A stretch of DNA of 64,000 nucleotides. It comes from WRDS01 sp964492775. Its GTDB lineage: Bacteria; Actinomycetota; Coriobacteriia; Anaerosomatales; PHET01. The translations under genes and the position numbers were made by a program. Every line of letters starts with the position of its first letter. The stretch's first letter is position 1. The notes beneath the pieces were generated by a model. The model did not search any database. It was not told the DNA's origin and saw nothing but the letters and a program-made list of their open reading frames with translations. Where the stretch lies: assembly GCA_964492775.1 (NCBI GenBank), contig CAZBLH010000007.1:1-64000 (forward strand), read 5' to 3'. Shown piece after piece: positions 47,387 through 56,425 of this stretch.

Positions 47387-48496
47387 CTAACCAAGAATGC
47401 CGAGCGCCATGCGTGATGCAATATCGCCCGCTGCATAGGCTGCCGAGAAGAACGCCGGGTCCTCAGCGGGTCCACGCCCCATCGTCGTCACTTCAATCCC
47501 ACGTAGAGCTGGTGACGGCAGGGTTCCGTACTCTGAGGTGACGAACCGGTGCGTGGCCTCGAGCCCACTCGCACCGACCTGTTCGCGTATCGCATCCGAA
47601 AGATCTTCACGCAGCGTGGGCAGTGCGACCACCGCGGAGGACACGGCGATCGTGCCGAGCGCGGTGAGCGTGTGATGGCTCACTCCACGGTGCCGAGGAC
47701 GGCTGTCCGCGAACGACATCCGCACGCACGCCACCGGGCGCCCGGCCACAGCGGCCGCCGCGTTGATGGCCTCCCCTTGCGCGATGCCACCGTGGCCGAA
47801 CGGCGTGGACGTCCCCGCCACTCCCGGGCCGATCGCGACGATTGCGATGTCGGCGCCTAGCACATGCTTCGCCGCAAGCAGTCCGGAGTGAGTCGTGACG
47901 GCCTCGATCATGCCGCCGAACGACTGCCCACAGGTGACCGTCGCATCCAGTAGGCCGGCCTTCAGGCTGCCCGCAGCGATATCGGATAGTGCGCAGGCCA
48001 GAGCGGCCTGGTCGGTCATGCAGTAGACCACGCGCAGCGACTCGTCGGCATGCTTGATCGCCGCAGCAACGAGCGGCACCTGGCTGTGCAGCCCGCAGCA
48101 GACAACGGGCATCCCATCTGCCGAGATAGCCTCGGCCATCACCTCGTGATGCGGCGACTCGGGGGCCTCGACGCTCATGACGTCGCGTTGTAGCGGTGAG
48201 TAGCGGAGCTTCATGACGTGGCCGCCGCTCGGGTCGTCGAGCGCGACCCCGCTTGCCGAGGAGTCCTCGGCCGAGCCGGCACGCGCCACGACGAAGTGAG
48301 CACCGCCGGTTCCAAGCCCAAGCTCGACGGCTGTCGTGTTGAGCAGCACGCGGTCGCCCGGGCTGCACCGACCGGAAAGTGCCGGGTAGCAGACTGCACG
48401 AGCTGGGGTCGCGCCTTCATCGGGCGTCACGAGCAGCCGCTGCAGATCCGCGCGTTCGCGCTCGATCGAGTCGACGCTGCCCCAGACGAGCTTCAC
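47387..48496 (-). CDS. DUF3866 family protein
   Basis: A 369-residue soluble protein of the DUF3866 family, which has no assigned function. It begins VKLVWGSVDSIERERADLQRLL and contains a small beta domain (about 1-90), then a segment with LKLRYSPLQRDV-like residues, HSQVPLVAAA, a Gly-rich run IGPGVAGTSTPFGHGG and SFADSRPRHRGVSHHTLTAL. Several conserved His and Asp could bind metal or nucleotide, but this is only a guess. GTG start overlaps the peptidase stop (GTGA), so the two are translationally coupled. Confidence 0.82.
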   Translation of the reverse strand: MKLVWGSVDSIERERADLQRLLVTPDEGATPARAVCYPALSGRCSPGDRVLLNTTAVELGLGTGGAHFVVARAGSAEDSSASGVALDDPSGGHVMKLRYSPLQRDVMSVEAPESPHHEVMAEAISADGMPVVCCGLHSQVPLVAAAIKHADESLRVVYCMTDQAALACALSDIAAGSLKAGLLDATVTCGQSFGGMIEAVTTHSGLLAAKHVLGADIAIVAIGPGVAGTSTPFGHGGIAQGEAINAAAAVAGRPVACVRMSFADSRPRHRGVSHHTLTALGTIAVSSAVVALPTLREDLSDAIREQVGASGLEATHRFVTSEYGTLPSPALRGIEVTTMGRGPAEDPAFFSAAYAAGDIASRMALGILG

Positions 48497-49626
48497 TGCG
48501 AAGCGCCCCCGGTGTCGGAGGTGCCGAGCCGGCGGGCAACCGCCACGCACAGCGACGCGAGACTCTCGATGTCTGCGACGGCGATCTGTTCGCCGGTACC
48601 GTGGACTCCCTGCATCCCGCAGGACAAGGCGACGGTCGGCACGCCGAGCGCCGTGATCACGTTCGCGTCGCTCCCCCCGCCCGTGTGCGCGAGCCGGGGG
48701 GTCAGCCCCACATCGGCGCAGGCTGCGGCGACCACAGTCACCGCCGGCGAGTCCTCGGCAAGTTCAAAGCCTTCGTACTCGAGTTCCCAGTCGACGTGCA
48801 CGATGCCCGAGAGCTCCTCGGCGGCACTGCGGATCGCGGCGTCCATCTCGGCACGCACGGCCTCGACAGTCTCGCGGTCGCGGGAGCGGCACTCGCCGGT
48901 GATCTCGGCCATCGCGGCTATCACGTTATTTGCCACGCCACCCGAGATGGTACCGACGTTCGCGGTGGTCTTGGAGTCGATGCGACCGATGCGCATCGCG
49001 GCGACGGCGTTGGCCGCCATCGCAATCGCCGAGACACCCGCCTCGGGCTGGACGCCCGCGTGGGCAGCACGCCCCTCGAACCGCGCCTTGAAGGTGTAGT
49101 GGGTTGGAGCGCCGATGATGATGCCGCCCGGCGCGCCATCGGCGTCGAGCACGAGGCACACGTCGCCGCTCGCGTCCGCGGCGGCGAGCGCCTTGGCGCC
49201 CCGCAGCCCGACCTCTTCCTGCACCGTGAACACGCAGCGCACCGTGGGGTGCTCCTCGCCGGACTCGGCCAGCCTGCGCACGCACTCAATTGCTGCTGCT
49301 AGACCCGCCTTGTCGTCCGCGCCAAGAACGGTCTCCCCCGCCGAGAAGACCACGCCGTCATCTACGACGGGCTCCACACCCCGGCCCGGCTCCACCGTGT
49401 CGAGGTGGGCCGAGAGCACGAGTGTCCCGGGAAGCCTGCCCTTGAGCTCGGCGATAAGGTTGCCCGTGTCCGAGCCGGTCGCTTCGGCGGTGTCGTCGTA
49501 GCGCACCTCGCAGCCGGCCGCCTCAAGCGCGCGCGCGCAGTACTCGGCGACGGCAGCCTCCTCGCGGGAGGGGCTGTCAATGCGGACCAGCTCAAGAAAG
49601 GTATCGAGAACCCTCGATGAGCTCAT
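48493..49626 (-). CDS. M20-family metallopeptidase (peptidase T / tripeptidase-like)
   Basis: Zinc-dependent exopeptidase or deacylase of 377 residues. The metal ligands are visible: His in LSAHLDTVEPG, Asp in LGADDKAGLAA, Glu-Glu in TVQEEVGLRG, Asp in VLDADGAPGG and a C-terminal His in GVHGTGE. The lid domain begins THYTFKARFEGRAAHAG. This pattern is closest to the PepT-like subgroup. The ATG at 49626 lies one base after the pyrG stop. Cytoplasmic; the substrate cannot be inferred. Confidence 0.9.
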   Translation of the reverse strand: MSSSRVLDTFLELVRIDSPSREEAAVAEYCARALEAAGCEVRYDDTAEATGSDTGNLIAELKGRLPGTLVLSAHLDTVEPGRGVEPVVDDGVVFSAGETVLGADDKAGLAAAIECVRRLAESGEEHPTVRCVFTVQEEVGLRGAKALAAADASGDVCLVLDADGAPGGIIIGAPTHYTFKARFEGRAAHAGVQPEAGVSAIAMAANAVAAMRIGRIDSKTTANVGTISGGVANNVIAAMAEITGECRSRDRETVEAVRAEMDAAIRSAAEELSGIVHVDWELEYEGFELAEDSPAVTVVAAACADVGLTPRLAHTGGGSDANVITALGVPTVALSCGMQGVHGTGEQIAVADIESLASLCVAVARRLGTSDTGGASQ

Positions 49627-49627
49627 C

Positions 49628-51241
49628 TCAGGCATGCTTCTCGTTCTTGTACCGGACCGCGGCACCGATGAACTCGCGGAACAGCGGCGCGGGGCGAGTC
49701 GGGCGGCTCTTGAACTCAGGGTGACCCTGATTGCCGACGAACCACGGGTGGTCCGGGATCTCGATCATCTCGACGAGCTTGCCGTCGGGAGAGACGCCCG
49801 AAATCACGAGGCCGGCCTCGACCAGCTTATCGCGGTACGCGTTGTTGACCTCGAAGCGGTGACGGTGGCGCTCGTAGATGACCTCTTCACCGTAGGCTTC
49901 CCAGCCCTTGGTCCCTGGGACGACCTTGCAGGGGTACGAACCCAGGCGCATGGTTCCGCCCATGTCCGAGAGCCCGTGTTGCTCGCCCATTAGGTCGATG
50001 ACTGGGTGCTCGCTCACCGGGTCGAACTCGCTGGAGTTGGCACCTTCGAGCCCCGCGACGTGACGGGCGAACTCGGCGACGGCGACCTGCATGCCCAGGC
50101 AGATGCCCAGGTACGGCACACCGTTCTCGCGCGAGTAGCGCACCGCGCGGATCTTGCCCTCGATCCCGCGCACGCCGAACCCGCCGGGCACGAGGATGCC
50201 GTCCATCTCTGCGAGCACGTGGTCGACCTCTTCAGGCGTGATGGACTCGGCGTCCACCCAGTGGATATTCACCTTGTGGTCGTGGTAGATGCCAGCGTGG
50301 TCGAGAGCCTCGTTCACCGAGAGGTACGCGTCGGGCAGCTGCACGTACTTGCCGACGAGCCCGATGTTGATCTCGTCGGAAAGCGAACCTGCGCGCGCGA
50401 CGAAGGCGTCCCACTCGGCCATATCAGGCGAGCCGCATTCGAGCTCCAGGCGGTCGATGACCATCTCATCGAGCTGCTGGGCGTAGAGGTTCTCGGGAAC
50501 TGCGTAGATGGACCGGGCGTCAATCGCCGAGACGACCGCCTTGGGGTCCACGTCGCAGAAGAGTGCGATCTTGCGGCGGATCGAGGCGTCGATCGGCCGG
50601 TCGGAGCGGCACACGATGAAGTCGGGCGTGATACCGATCGAGCGCAGCTCCTTCACGGAGTGCTGGGTCGGCTTGGTCTTGAGCTCTGAGGAGGCCGCGA
50701 TATAGGGCACGAGCGTCACGTGGATGTAGCAGACGTTCTCGCGGCCCTTGTCCTTGCGCATCTGGCGAATCGCCTCGAGGAACGGCAGCGACTCGATGTC
50801 GCCCACCGTGCCGCCGACTTCGGTGAGGATGACGTCGGGCTGGGTCTGCTCGGCGAGCCGGTTGATGCGCTCCTTGATCTCGTTGGTGACGTGCGGGATT
50901 ACCTGCACGGTACCGCCGAGGAAGTCGCCGCGGCGCTCCTTGCTGATGAGCGTCTGATAGACCGAACCGGCGGTGACGTTGCTGTCGCGAGAGAGAGACT
51001 CGTCGATGAAGCGCTCGTAGTGGCCGAGGTCGAGGTCGGTCTCGCCGCCGTCATCGGTGACAAAGACCTCGCCGTGCTGGAACGGGCTCATGGTGCCCGG
51101 GTCAACGTTGAGGTACGGGTCCAGCTTCTGAATCGTGACCTTGAGGCCCCGCGACTTCAGCAGCCTGCCGAGTGATGCAGCGGTGATGCCTTTCCCAAGC
51201 GAGGAGACGACCCCTCCGGTAACGAAAATGTGCTTCGTCAT
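49628..51241 (-). CDS. pyrG: CTP synthase
   Basis: Aminates UTP to CTP with glutamine. 537 residues: synthase domain with MTKHIFVTGGVVSSLGKG, DPYLNVDPGTMSPFQHGEVF and GGTVGDIESLPFLEAIRQ; then a glutaminase domain with GGFGVRG, Cys in YLGICLGMQ and HPWFVGNQGHPEFKSRP. The ATG has AGAGG four bases upstream. A TTGACA box lies 51 bases upstream (51286 region) but no matching -10 is clear. Gene position next to the tlyA-recN-steA block matches the order known in mycobacteria. Confidence 0.98.
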   Translation of the reverse strand: MTKHIFVTGGVVSSLGKGITAASLGRLLKSRGLKVTIQKLDPYLNVDPGTMSPFQHGEVFVTDDGGETDLDLGHYERFIDESLSRDSNVTAGSVYQTLISKERRGDFLGGTVQVIPHVTNEIKERINRLAEQTQPDVILTEVGGTVGDIESLPFLEAIRQMRKDKGRENVCYIHVTLVPYIAASSELKTKPTQHSVKELRSIGITPDFIVCRSDRPIDASIRRKIALFCDVDPKAVVSAIDARSIYAVPENLYAQQLDEMVIDRLELECGSPDMAEWDAFVARAGSLSDEINIGLVGKYVQLPDAYLSVNEALDHAGIYHDHKVNIHWVDAESITPEEVDHVLAEMDGILVPGGFGVRGIEGKIRAVRYSRENGVPYLGICLGMQVAVAEFARHVAGLEGANSSEFDPVSEHPVIDLMGEQHGLSDMGGTMRLGSYPCKVVPGTKGWEAYGEEVIYERHRHRFEVNNAYRDKLVEAGLVISGVSPDGKLVEMIEIPDHPWFVGNQGHPEFKSRPTRPAPLFREFIGAAVRYKNEKHA

Positions 51242-51294
51242 GAGCCTCTATCGACTTCCCTTCTGATTCGCGGCCGACCCTGCTGTCAACGATA

Positions 51295-52299
51295 CTACTC
51301 GGGGCTGTCACCGTGGGGCGGAACCTCGCCCTCACCGCGTCGCCGCGACCGTGGTGCGCGTGACGCGATCTGCTCGGCGTCAAGCCTCCCCCACGCATCG
51401 AAACGCCTGAGTATCGGCGTACGTGCGATGACCTCCGAAAACGACATCCGCTCGCTCGCCAGGTTCAGGGCGAGCACGAGCAGGAGGTAGACGACAATCC
51501 CCCATAGCGGCAGCGCAAGCACGATGAAGAAGCCGGCGACCACACCTGCGGCATTCGCTCCTGCATCGCCGAGCATCCCGCGCTCGCCGAGATCGTAGGG
51601 CCAGGCAGCAATCGCCGGGCCGAGCAGGAAGATGAGGTACACGACCAGACCGCCGAGCGTCGGCAGGTCAGGCAATGAGCGCAGCACGACGGTGGCGACG
51701 ATCGCGCTCAGAAGCAGGGCCACTACCACGAGCACCGAGTAGACTTTCAGCGCCCTTCCGGGCCGCAGGTCGGTGAGATTGAGCAGGTTAGCGGTAAGCG
51801 CGATGGCTGCTCCGGGTATGAGTGCCACGATGAAGGCGAGCCAGCCGCCCGCCGTGCCCGCGGGAAGCGACTCAGAACCCATCCCGACTGTGAGGGCGGC
51901 GACGTAGCTTACGAGCGAAATCCCGAAGAGCTTCAAGCCGCCGGTAGTGAGCCGCCCGCTCGCAAGCGCCTTCAGATGGCCACGGAAGCCCTTCTCGGCA
52001 GAGGTCCCGTACGCGTCGTCGATGAGCCCTAGTGCGAACGCCGCCAATGCGAGGACCGCCGCGAGGGGCACCGGTGAGAGCTGCATAGTGAACAACGACC
52101 CGCGCACGATGTCGCCGACAACGGCACTGATGGCCCAGAGCAGCCACACGATGCCGAGCCCGGCAAATACCGGGCGGCCTCGGTAGTTCTCGGCGCGGGG
52201 GCCTTCCTCAAGCGACCGGGCGAGCATCCGAATGCCGATCGCGGGAAACGCGAACCCGAATACCACAGCGATCAGAATGCCTACGAGAAACTCGGTCAT
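51295..52299 (-). CDS. MraY/WecA-family (PNPT) transferase-like membrane protein
   Basis: A 334-residue polytopic protein (about nine helices) related to phospho-sugar:polyprenyl-phosphate transferases. The diagnostic Asp pair appears as GLIDDAYG near residue 92, the catalytic loop as NLLNLTDLRPGRALK near 165, and MLGDAGANAAG near 235 corresponds to the MGDTGS loop. It lacks the MraY HHHFE motif, so it is not a second MraY and could accept another sugar nucleotide. The last 30 residues are basic and charged. ATG overlaps the stop of the 770-residue gene upstream by four bases, implying coupling and probably a shared pathway. Confidence 0.82.
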   Translation of the reverse strand: MTEFLVGILIAVVFGFAFPAIGIRMLARSLEEGPRAENYRGRPVFAGLGIVWLLWAISAVVGDIVRGSLFTMQLSPVPLAAVLALAAFALGLIDDAYGTSAEKGFRGHLKALASGRLTTGGLKLFGISLVSYVAALTVGMGSESLPAGTAGGWLAFIVALIPGAAIALTANLLNLTDLRPGRALKVYSVLVVVALLLSAIVATVVLRSLPDLPTLGGLVVYLIFLLGPAIAAWPYDLGERGMLGDAGANAAGVVAGFFIVLALPLWGIVVYLLLVLALNLASERMSFSEVIARTPILRRFDAWGRLDAEQIASRAPRSRRRGEGEVPPHGDSPE

Positions 52300-54608
52300 G
52301 AGGCACTCTCCTCTGAAACACGCAGGGTGCTCTGACGCGCGAGCAGCAACCATGCGATCGCGACGCCCACGTAGAAGAACTCGAGTGCGGGGATCACGAT
52401 GCCGGAGTCTTCGGTGAAGTAAGCGGCCACGCCCGCGATGAGTGAGACGGTGATCGCATCGGCGAACGCGGGGTTATCGGCGAGTACCTCGGCGAAGTCA
52501 CCGGTCGGACGCCAGCGCATCACGCCGAGGAACGCAAGCGTGGCGATGAGGATGTAGGCCCAGTTGGTGCGGGTAAGCACTCGCAGGTTCGTCTCGGCCT
52601 TTCGGACGACGATTGTGACCAGCTCACCCGGACCGCCGGCGAGCGCGCTCTGGATGGCCCTGGCGAGGTGCGTCTGCGCTCCGCCACCAAGAATGTCGAT
52701 AGCAGCAAAGATGCCCACAACCGCCACAACCGCGGCGAAGACGCCCAGCACGAGCTTCCAGGTCAGCTTGTGGCCGTTCATGAGCACGTAGGCGAGGCCG
52801 AAGCCCACCATGCCCCATGCGACAACGCCCACGTTCGCGCCCCAGAACGGCGCTGCGGCTGTGCCGATCATGAGCACGGCCAGAACCGGCAAGCCGATGC
52901 GCTTGCCCCACTTGGCGAGACGCCCGCCCTCGAACTCGTCGAACAGCAGCGCGGCCCCGACGATCGCCGCGCCGAACATGATCGCGGCGGCCTCGTTACC
53001 CATGCCGTAGAAGCGAGCCGCCAGAAGCGGCGAGTACCCGAAGAAGTTGGTGAAGGACGCCGGTCCGCCGAGGAACTGGTCAACAGCGAGTACCGCAACG
53101 GTCACAAGGCACAGCACCGCGACCGGCACGCTTGAGCGCGTGTATCTCCAGATCGCGAGCGAGATCAACCACAACACGGTCGCGGTACCAAGCAGCGCCA
53201 CGATCGCGCTCGTCGAGGTCTCCGGCCGAGGAACCACCAGGAACATCAACCACGAAGAGACCGGCACGGCAAGCGCGTAGAGCAGAGCGACCTTGAGCGA
53301 GGTGGACCAGGCCCTCCAGAGCCGGTCGGACCACGCATGTGCGCGGAACAGCGCGAACGCGGTCAGCACGAGCGCGAGCACTGTGAGCGCCACGAAGGTG
53401 TTCACGACACCCGGCTTGGCCGAGTCCACAGCTACAGCCGTCTGGTTCAAGCGAGCGACCGTATCCATGCGCGACTCGAGCGATGCCGGCGCCGGCACTT
53501 CGCGCATGGCGTTGCCGAGCACCTGCACCGGGCGCTCAAGGCCAAGGGAGTCAAGCACCGTCGCAGTAACGTCCAGGTTGGTCACGAGCCCGGTGCGCTG
53601 CGTCGAGTTCGAAGTCACGAACCCACTCAGCCGGCCGGAACCGCCGCCGATGATGATCGGGCCTAGTCCCTCGGCATCTCCCTGCTCGGGGTCGCCGGTG
53701 GACTGCGAGACCACCATGATCGTCGCGTCGGGGAACCTGCCCTCGGCCATCGCGACCACGCGGTCGAGGGTGGCTAGCCCGCGGGCGCGGTGCTGCTCGT
53801 AGATCGCATCGGTCACCTGGCCGCGGAACTTCATCGCGCGGTACGAGTCGCCCGCGTCAAGTACGACAAGCGAGGGGCCGCTCTCGGCGTCGACCTTATC
53901 GGCGACCTCGTCGAGCGCTGCGGCGAACGCCTCCGGATCCGTCTCGATGCCGAAGGGCGCGTTCGGATCCTCGCGGATCAGCCGCATCGAGATGTCGCCG
54001 TACATGACGAGCCCGGCGTCGTCCATCGCGGCAAGCGCGGCCGGACGCACCTTGCGCTGCTCGCCGGTCACGTACCCGACGTCGGAGTTGCCGATCGCGG
54101 CCGTCAGTCCGCCGGCCTCGACCACGGCCTGGCCAAGCGTGCCGAGGCTCGTCTCGTAGGAGCGCTCATCGTTCAGGCGCTGGGTCATCGGCATGCCGAG
54201 GAAGACGACGCGCTGCTCGCCCACCATCTCGCCGGTGGTGCGCTGGAACGCCTCGGCTGCGGTGCCGACCTCGTAGCGCTCGTTCACTGAGTACGCGGCC
54301 GGCGCCAACGAGTGCGCGACCGCCCAGGACCCGGCCGAGATGCTCAGCGCGCCCTCAAGCGGCGAGCCCCGCTCACCGGACTGCCGAGCACGGCTGCGCG
54401 CGTTGACGGCACCCACCGCACCGTCCTCGGCGAGCGACCAGATGGCCGGTGTCGAGGTGGCGGAGATGTCAGCCCAGTCGAGGTACGGAGCGAGGATGAG
54501 GACGACGCTGTGCTCGCCCGAGGCGGCTGCGGAGGCGGATGAAGTGGTGGCGAGGCACCCCGCGGCAATGGCGGCGAGTACCGCTACTGTGATCAATAGG
54601 CGTCTCAT
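52296..54608 (-). CDS. Large membrane protein with an alkaline-phosphatase-like external domain
   Basis: A 770-residue protein: signal peptide or first helix (MRRLLITVAVLAAIAAGCL), an external domain of about 390 residues, then about 11 membrane helices. The external part resembles the alkaline phosphatase/sulfatase fold: STPAIWSLAEDGAVGAVN near the start, VVLDAGDSYRAMKF, and NLDVTATVLDSLGLERPVQ at the end. The usual Asp-His metal motif is replaced by VVSQSTGDPEQ, so catalytic metal binding is doubtful. I recognise no named family. It is divergent from murJ and coupled to the MraY-like gene, suggesting a role in envelope polymer or lipid handling. Confidence 0.78.
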   Translation of the reverse strand: MRRLLITVAVLAAIAAGCLATTSSASAAASGEHSVVLILAPYLDWADISATSTPAIWSLAEDGAVGAVNARSRARQSGERGSPLEGALSISAGSWAVAHSLAPAAYSVNERYEVGTAAEAFQRTTGEMVGEQRVVFLGMPMTQRLNDERSYETSLGTLGQAVVEAGGLTAAIGNSDVGYVTGEQRKVRPAALAAMDDAGLVMYGDISMRLIREDPNAPFGIETDPEAFAAALDEVADKVDAESGPSLVVLDAGDSYRAMKFRGQVTDAIYEQHRARGLATLDRVVAMAEGRFPDATIMVVSQSTGDPEQGDAEGLGPIIIGGGSGRLSGFVTSNSTQRTGLVTNLDVTATVLDSLGLERPVQVLGNAMREVPAPASLESRMDTVARLNQTAVAVDSAKPGVVNTFVALTVLALVLTAFALFRAHAWSDRLWRAWSTSLKVALLYALAVPVSSWLMFLVVPRPETSTSAIVALLGTATVLWLISLAIWRYTRSSVPVAVLCLVTVAVLAVDQFLGGPASFTNFFGYSPLLAARFYGMGNEAAAIMFGAAIVGAALLFDEFEGGRLAKWGKRIGLPVLAVLMIGTAAAPFWGANVGVVAWGMVGFGLAYVLMNGHKLTWKLVLGVFAAVVAVVGIFAAIDILGGGAQTHLARAIQSALAGGPGELVTIVVRKAETNLRVLTRTNWAYILIATLAFLGVMRWRPTGDFAEVLADNPAFADAITVSLIAGVAAYFTEDSGIVIPALEFFYVGVAIAWLLLARQSTLRVSEESAS

Positions 54609-54644
54609 CCGACCACATGATAGCGGATGTCGGGCCACGCTTGG

Positions 54645-54665
54645 GGTGACGTTGCGGTGACGTTG
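54645..54665. promoter_or_regulatory. Direct repeat GGTGACGTTG x2 with 11-bp period
   Basis: Two perfect 10-base copies separated by one base, in the 238-base region between two divergent envelope genes. The GTGACG-N5-GTGACG layout resembles tandem sites of OmpR-type response regulators such as MtrA. It lies about 40-55 bases before a TACACT hexamer (54700-54705) that has no good -35, as in activator-dependent promoters. The rest of this intergenic region shows nothing else I can assign. Confidence 0.5.
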
Positions 54666-54846
54666 TCCACCACCGCACCGGGCCCGCCGCCGGTTTCGGT
54701 ACACTTTACGCAGCTCTTCGGCAGTATCGGCCCCGCATCGGCGCCGGTATCCGCGTGAAGAGAAGACCGCTGCCGAGAAGGTCCGGCAGCGACTCGCTAA
54801 GGGGTGCCCCATCAGCAAGCCGTCCGTAGCCCGGTCAACCGCAACG

Positions 54847-56424
54847 ATGTCGGTGGCCACCGCCCTCTCGCGCGTGACCGGATTCGTCCGCACGTGGGCT
54901 ACCGCATACGCGCTTGGGGCCACGGCGCTTGCTGCCTCCTACAACGTCGCCAACAACATCCCCAACATGATCTTCGAACTGGTGGCGGGCGGGATCCTCT
55001 CGGCGCTCTTCATCCCGACATTCCTCGAGGTCCGGGAGCAGGAAGGCGAACAGGCGGCCTGGCGCTTCGCGAGCCACGTGTTCAACCTGTCGGTGCTCGC
55101 GCTCGGAGTCGTGGCTCTCATCGGAATCCTCATCCCGCAGCCGTTCGTGTGGACGCAGACGTTCCGGCTGCCTGCCGAGAGCGCCGCGGGTGTGCGCGAC
55201 CTGGCCGCGTTCTTCTTCCGCATCTTCGCGATCCAAGTCGTGATCTACGGCGGCGGCATGGTCGTCCAGGGGCTGCTGAACGCCAAGCGCAAGTTCCTGT
55301 GGGTCGCGCTCGGGCCGGTCTTCAACAACCTCGTGGTGATCGCGACGATGCTGGCGACCAAGGCCATCGGCGCCGACACCACGCTCGGACTCGCTGTGCT
55401 TGCTGCGGGCACCACGCTCGGTGTGGTCGCGATGTTCGCGGTGATGGTTCCGGACATGCGGAAGGTCGGGTTCCGCTACACCCCCGAGCTCGGGCTCTCC
55501 GACGCTCACGTGCGCCGCATGCTCGTGCTTGCGCTGCCCGCTCTGCTCTACGTCGTCACGAACCTCGTCGCCGTCTCCTTCCGCAACGCTTCGGCATTCG
55601 CGGTCTCCGAGAACGGCCCGTCGATCGTCATGTACGCGTGGAACTTCTACCAGCTCCCCTACGGCGTCCTTGCGGTGGCCTTGGCGACCGCGGTCTTCAC
55701 CGAGCTGGCCGAGGCAGCCGGCAAACGCGACATGTCCGCGTTCAAGCGCCACCTGTCCTTCGGGCTGCGCACCACTGGCGTGCTGATCCTGCCGTCTGCG
55801 GCTGCGCTGATTGTGCTCGCGCGCCCCCTGGTGTCGCTCTACCGCGTCGGAGCGTTCACCGCCGACGCGGTAGACCCGGTCGCCTCGGCGCTGCGCCTGT
55901 GGGGTATCACGCTCATCTTCTACGCGGCCATGATGTTCGTGCTGCGCTGCTTCTACTCGCTCAAAGACACAAAGACGCCGGCACTCGTGAACCTCTTCGC
56001 CACGTTCGCCCAGGTGGGCCTATACCTCACGCTCACTACCGGCGTGGGTAGCTGGACGGGCCTCGGCATCGACGGCATACCTGTTGCCGATGCAATCTTC
56101 TACGTGACCATGCTCGTGGCGCTCGTGGCGCTGCTGCGCAAGAAGATCGGCAGCTTCGACCTTTCGAGCGTGCTCACGACCTTCGTGCGGATGACGATCG
56201 CTTCGGCGCTCGGTGGCGCAGCGGCCTTCGGCGTGCTGTGGCTGCTCGAACCGCGCACCGCTGGCCTCACGGGCTCCGTCATCCAGGTGCTCGCAGGGGG
56301 CGTCGCCTGCTTCGGCGTCGCGCTTGTTGCCGGCAGCGTGCTCGGCGTGCGCGAGGTCGCCTCCGTCACCTCGCTCGTCGGCCGCATCTTCTCCCGTCTC
56401 GTGCCGAGAAACCTGAGGAGCTAG
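54847..56424 (+). CDS. murJ: Lipid II flippase MurJ
   Basis: Moves lipid II across the membrane. 525 residues from the ATG at 54847, about 14 helices of the MOP superfamily, with LSRVTGFVRTWATAYALG at the start, the NNIPNMIFELVAGGILSALFIP region, YALKD-type FYSLKDTKTPALVNL and a final short basic tail. The ATG has no ribosome site. The frame stays open upstream, and an AUC codon at 54811 lies just after AAGGGGTG, so the true start may be non-canonical (ISKPSVARSTATMSV...). It is followed after one base by a glycosyltransferase gene. Confidence 0.92.
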   Translation: MSVATALSRVTGFVRTWATAYALGATALAASYNVANNIPNMIFELVAGGILSALFIPTFLEVREQEGEQAAWRFASHVFNLSVLALGVVALIGILIPQPFVWTQTFRLPAESAAGVRDLAAFFFRIFAIQVVIYGGGMVVQGLLNAKRKFLWVALGPVFNNLVVIATMLATKAIGADTTLGLAVLAAGTTLGVVAMFAVMVPDMRKVGFRYTPELGLSDAHVRRMLVLALPALLYVVTNLVAVSFRNASAFAVSENGPSIVMYAWNFYQLPYGVLAVALATAVFTELAEAAGKRDMSAFKRHLSFGLRTTGVLILPSAAALIVLARPLVSLYRVGAFTADAVDPVASALRLWGITLIFYAAMMFVLRCFYSLKDTKTPALVNLFATFAQVGLYLTLTTGVGSWTGLGIDGIPVADAIFYVTMLVALVALLRKKIGSFDLSSVLTTFVRMTIASALGGAAAFGVLWLLEPRTAGLTGSVIQVLAGGVACFGVALVAGSVLGVREVASVTSLVGRIFSRLVPRNLRS

Positions 56425-56425
56425 C

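Noticed and set aside
52296..54923. Longer version of the phosphatase-like gene starting at 54923
   Set aside because: The added 105 residues are Arg-rich without conservation features and would overlap murJ; the ATG at 54608 gives a clean signal sequence.
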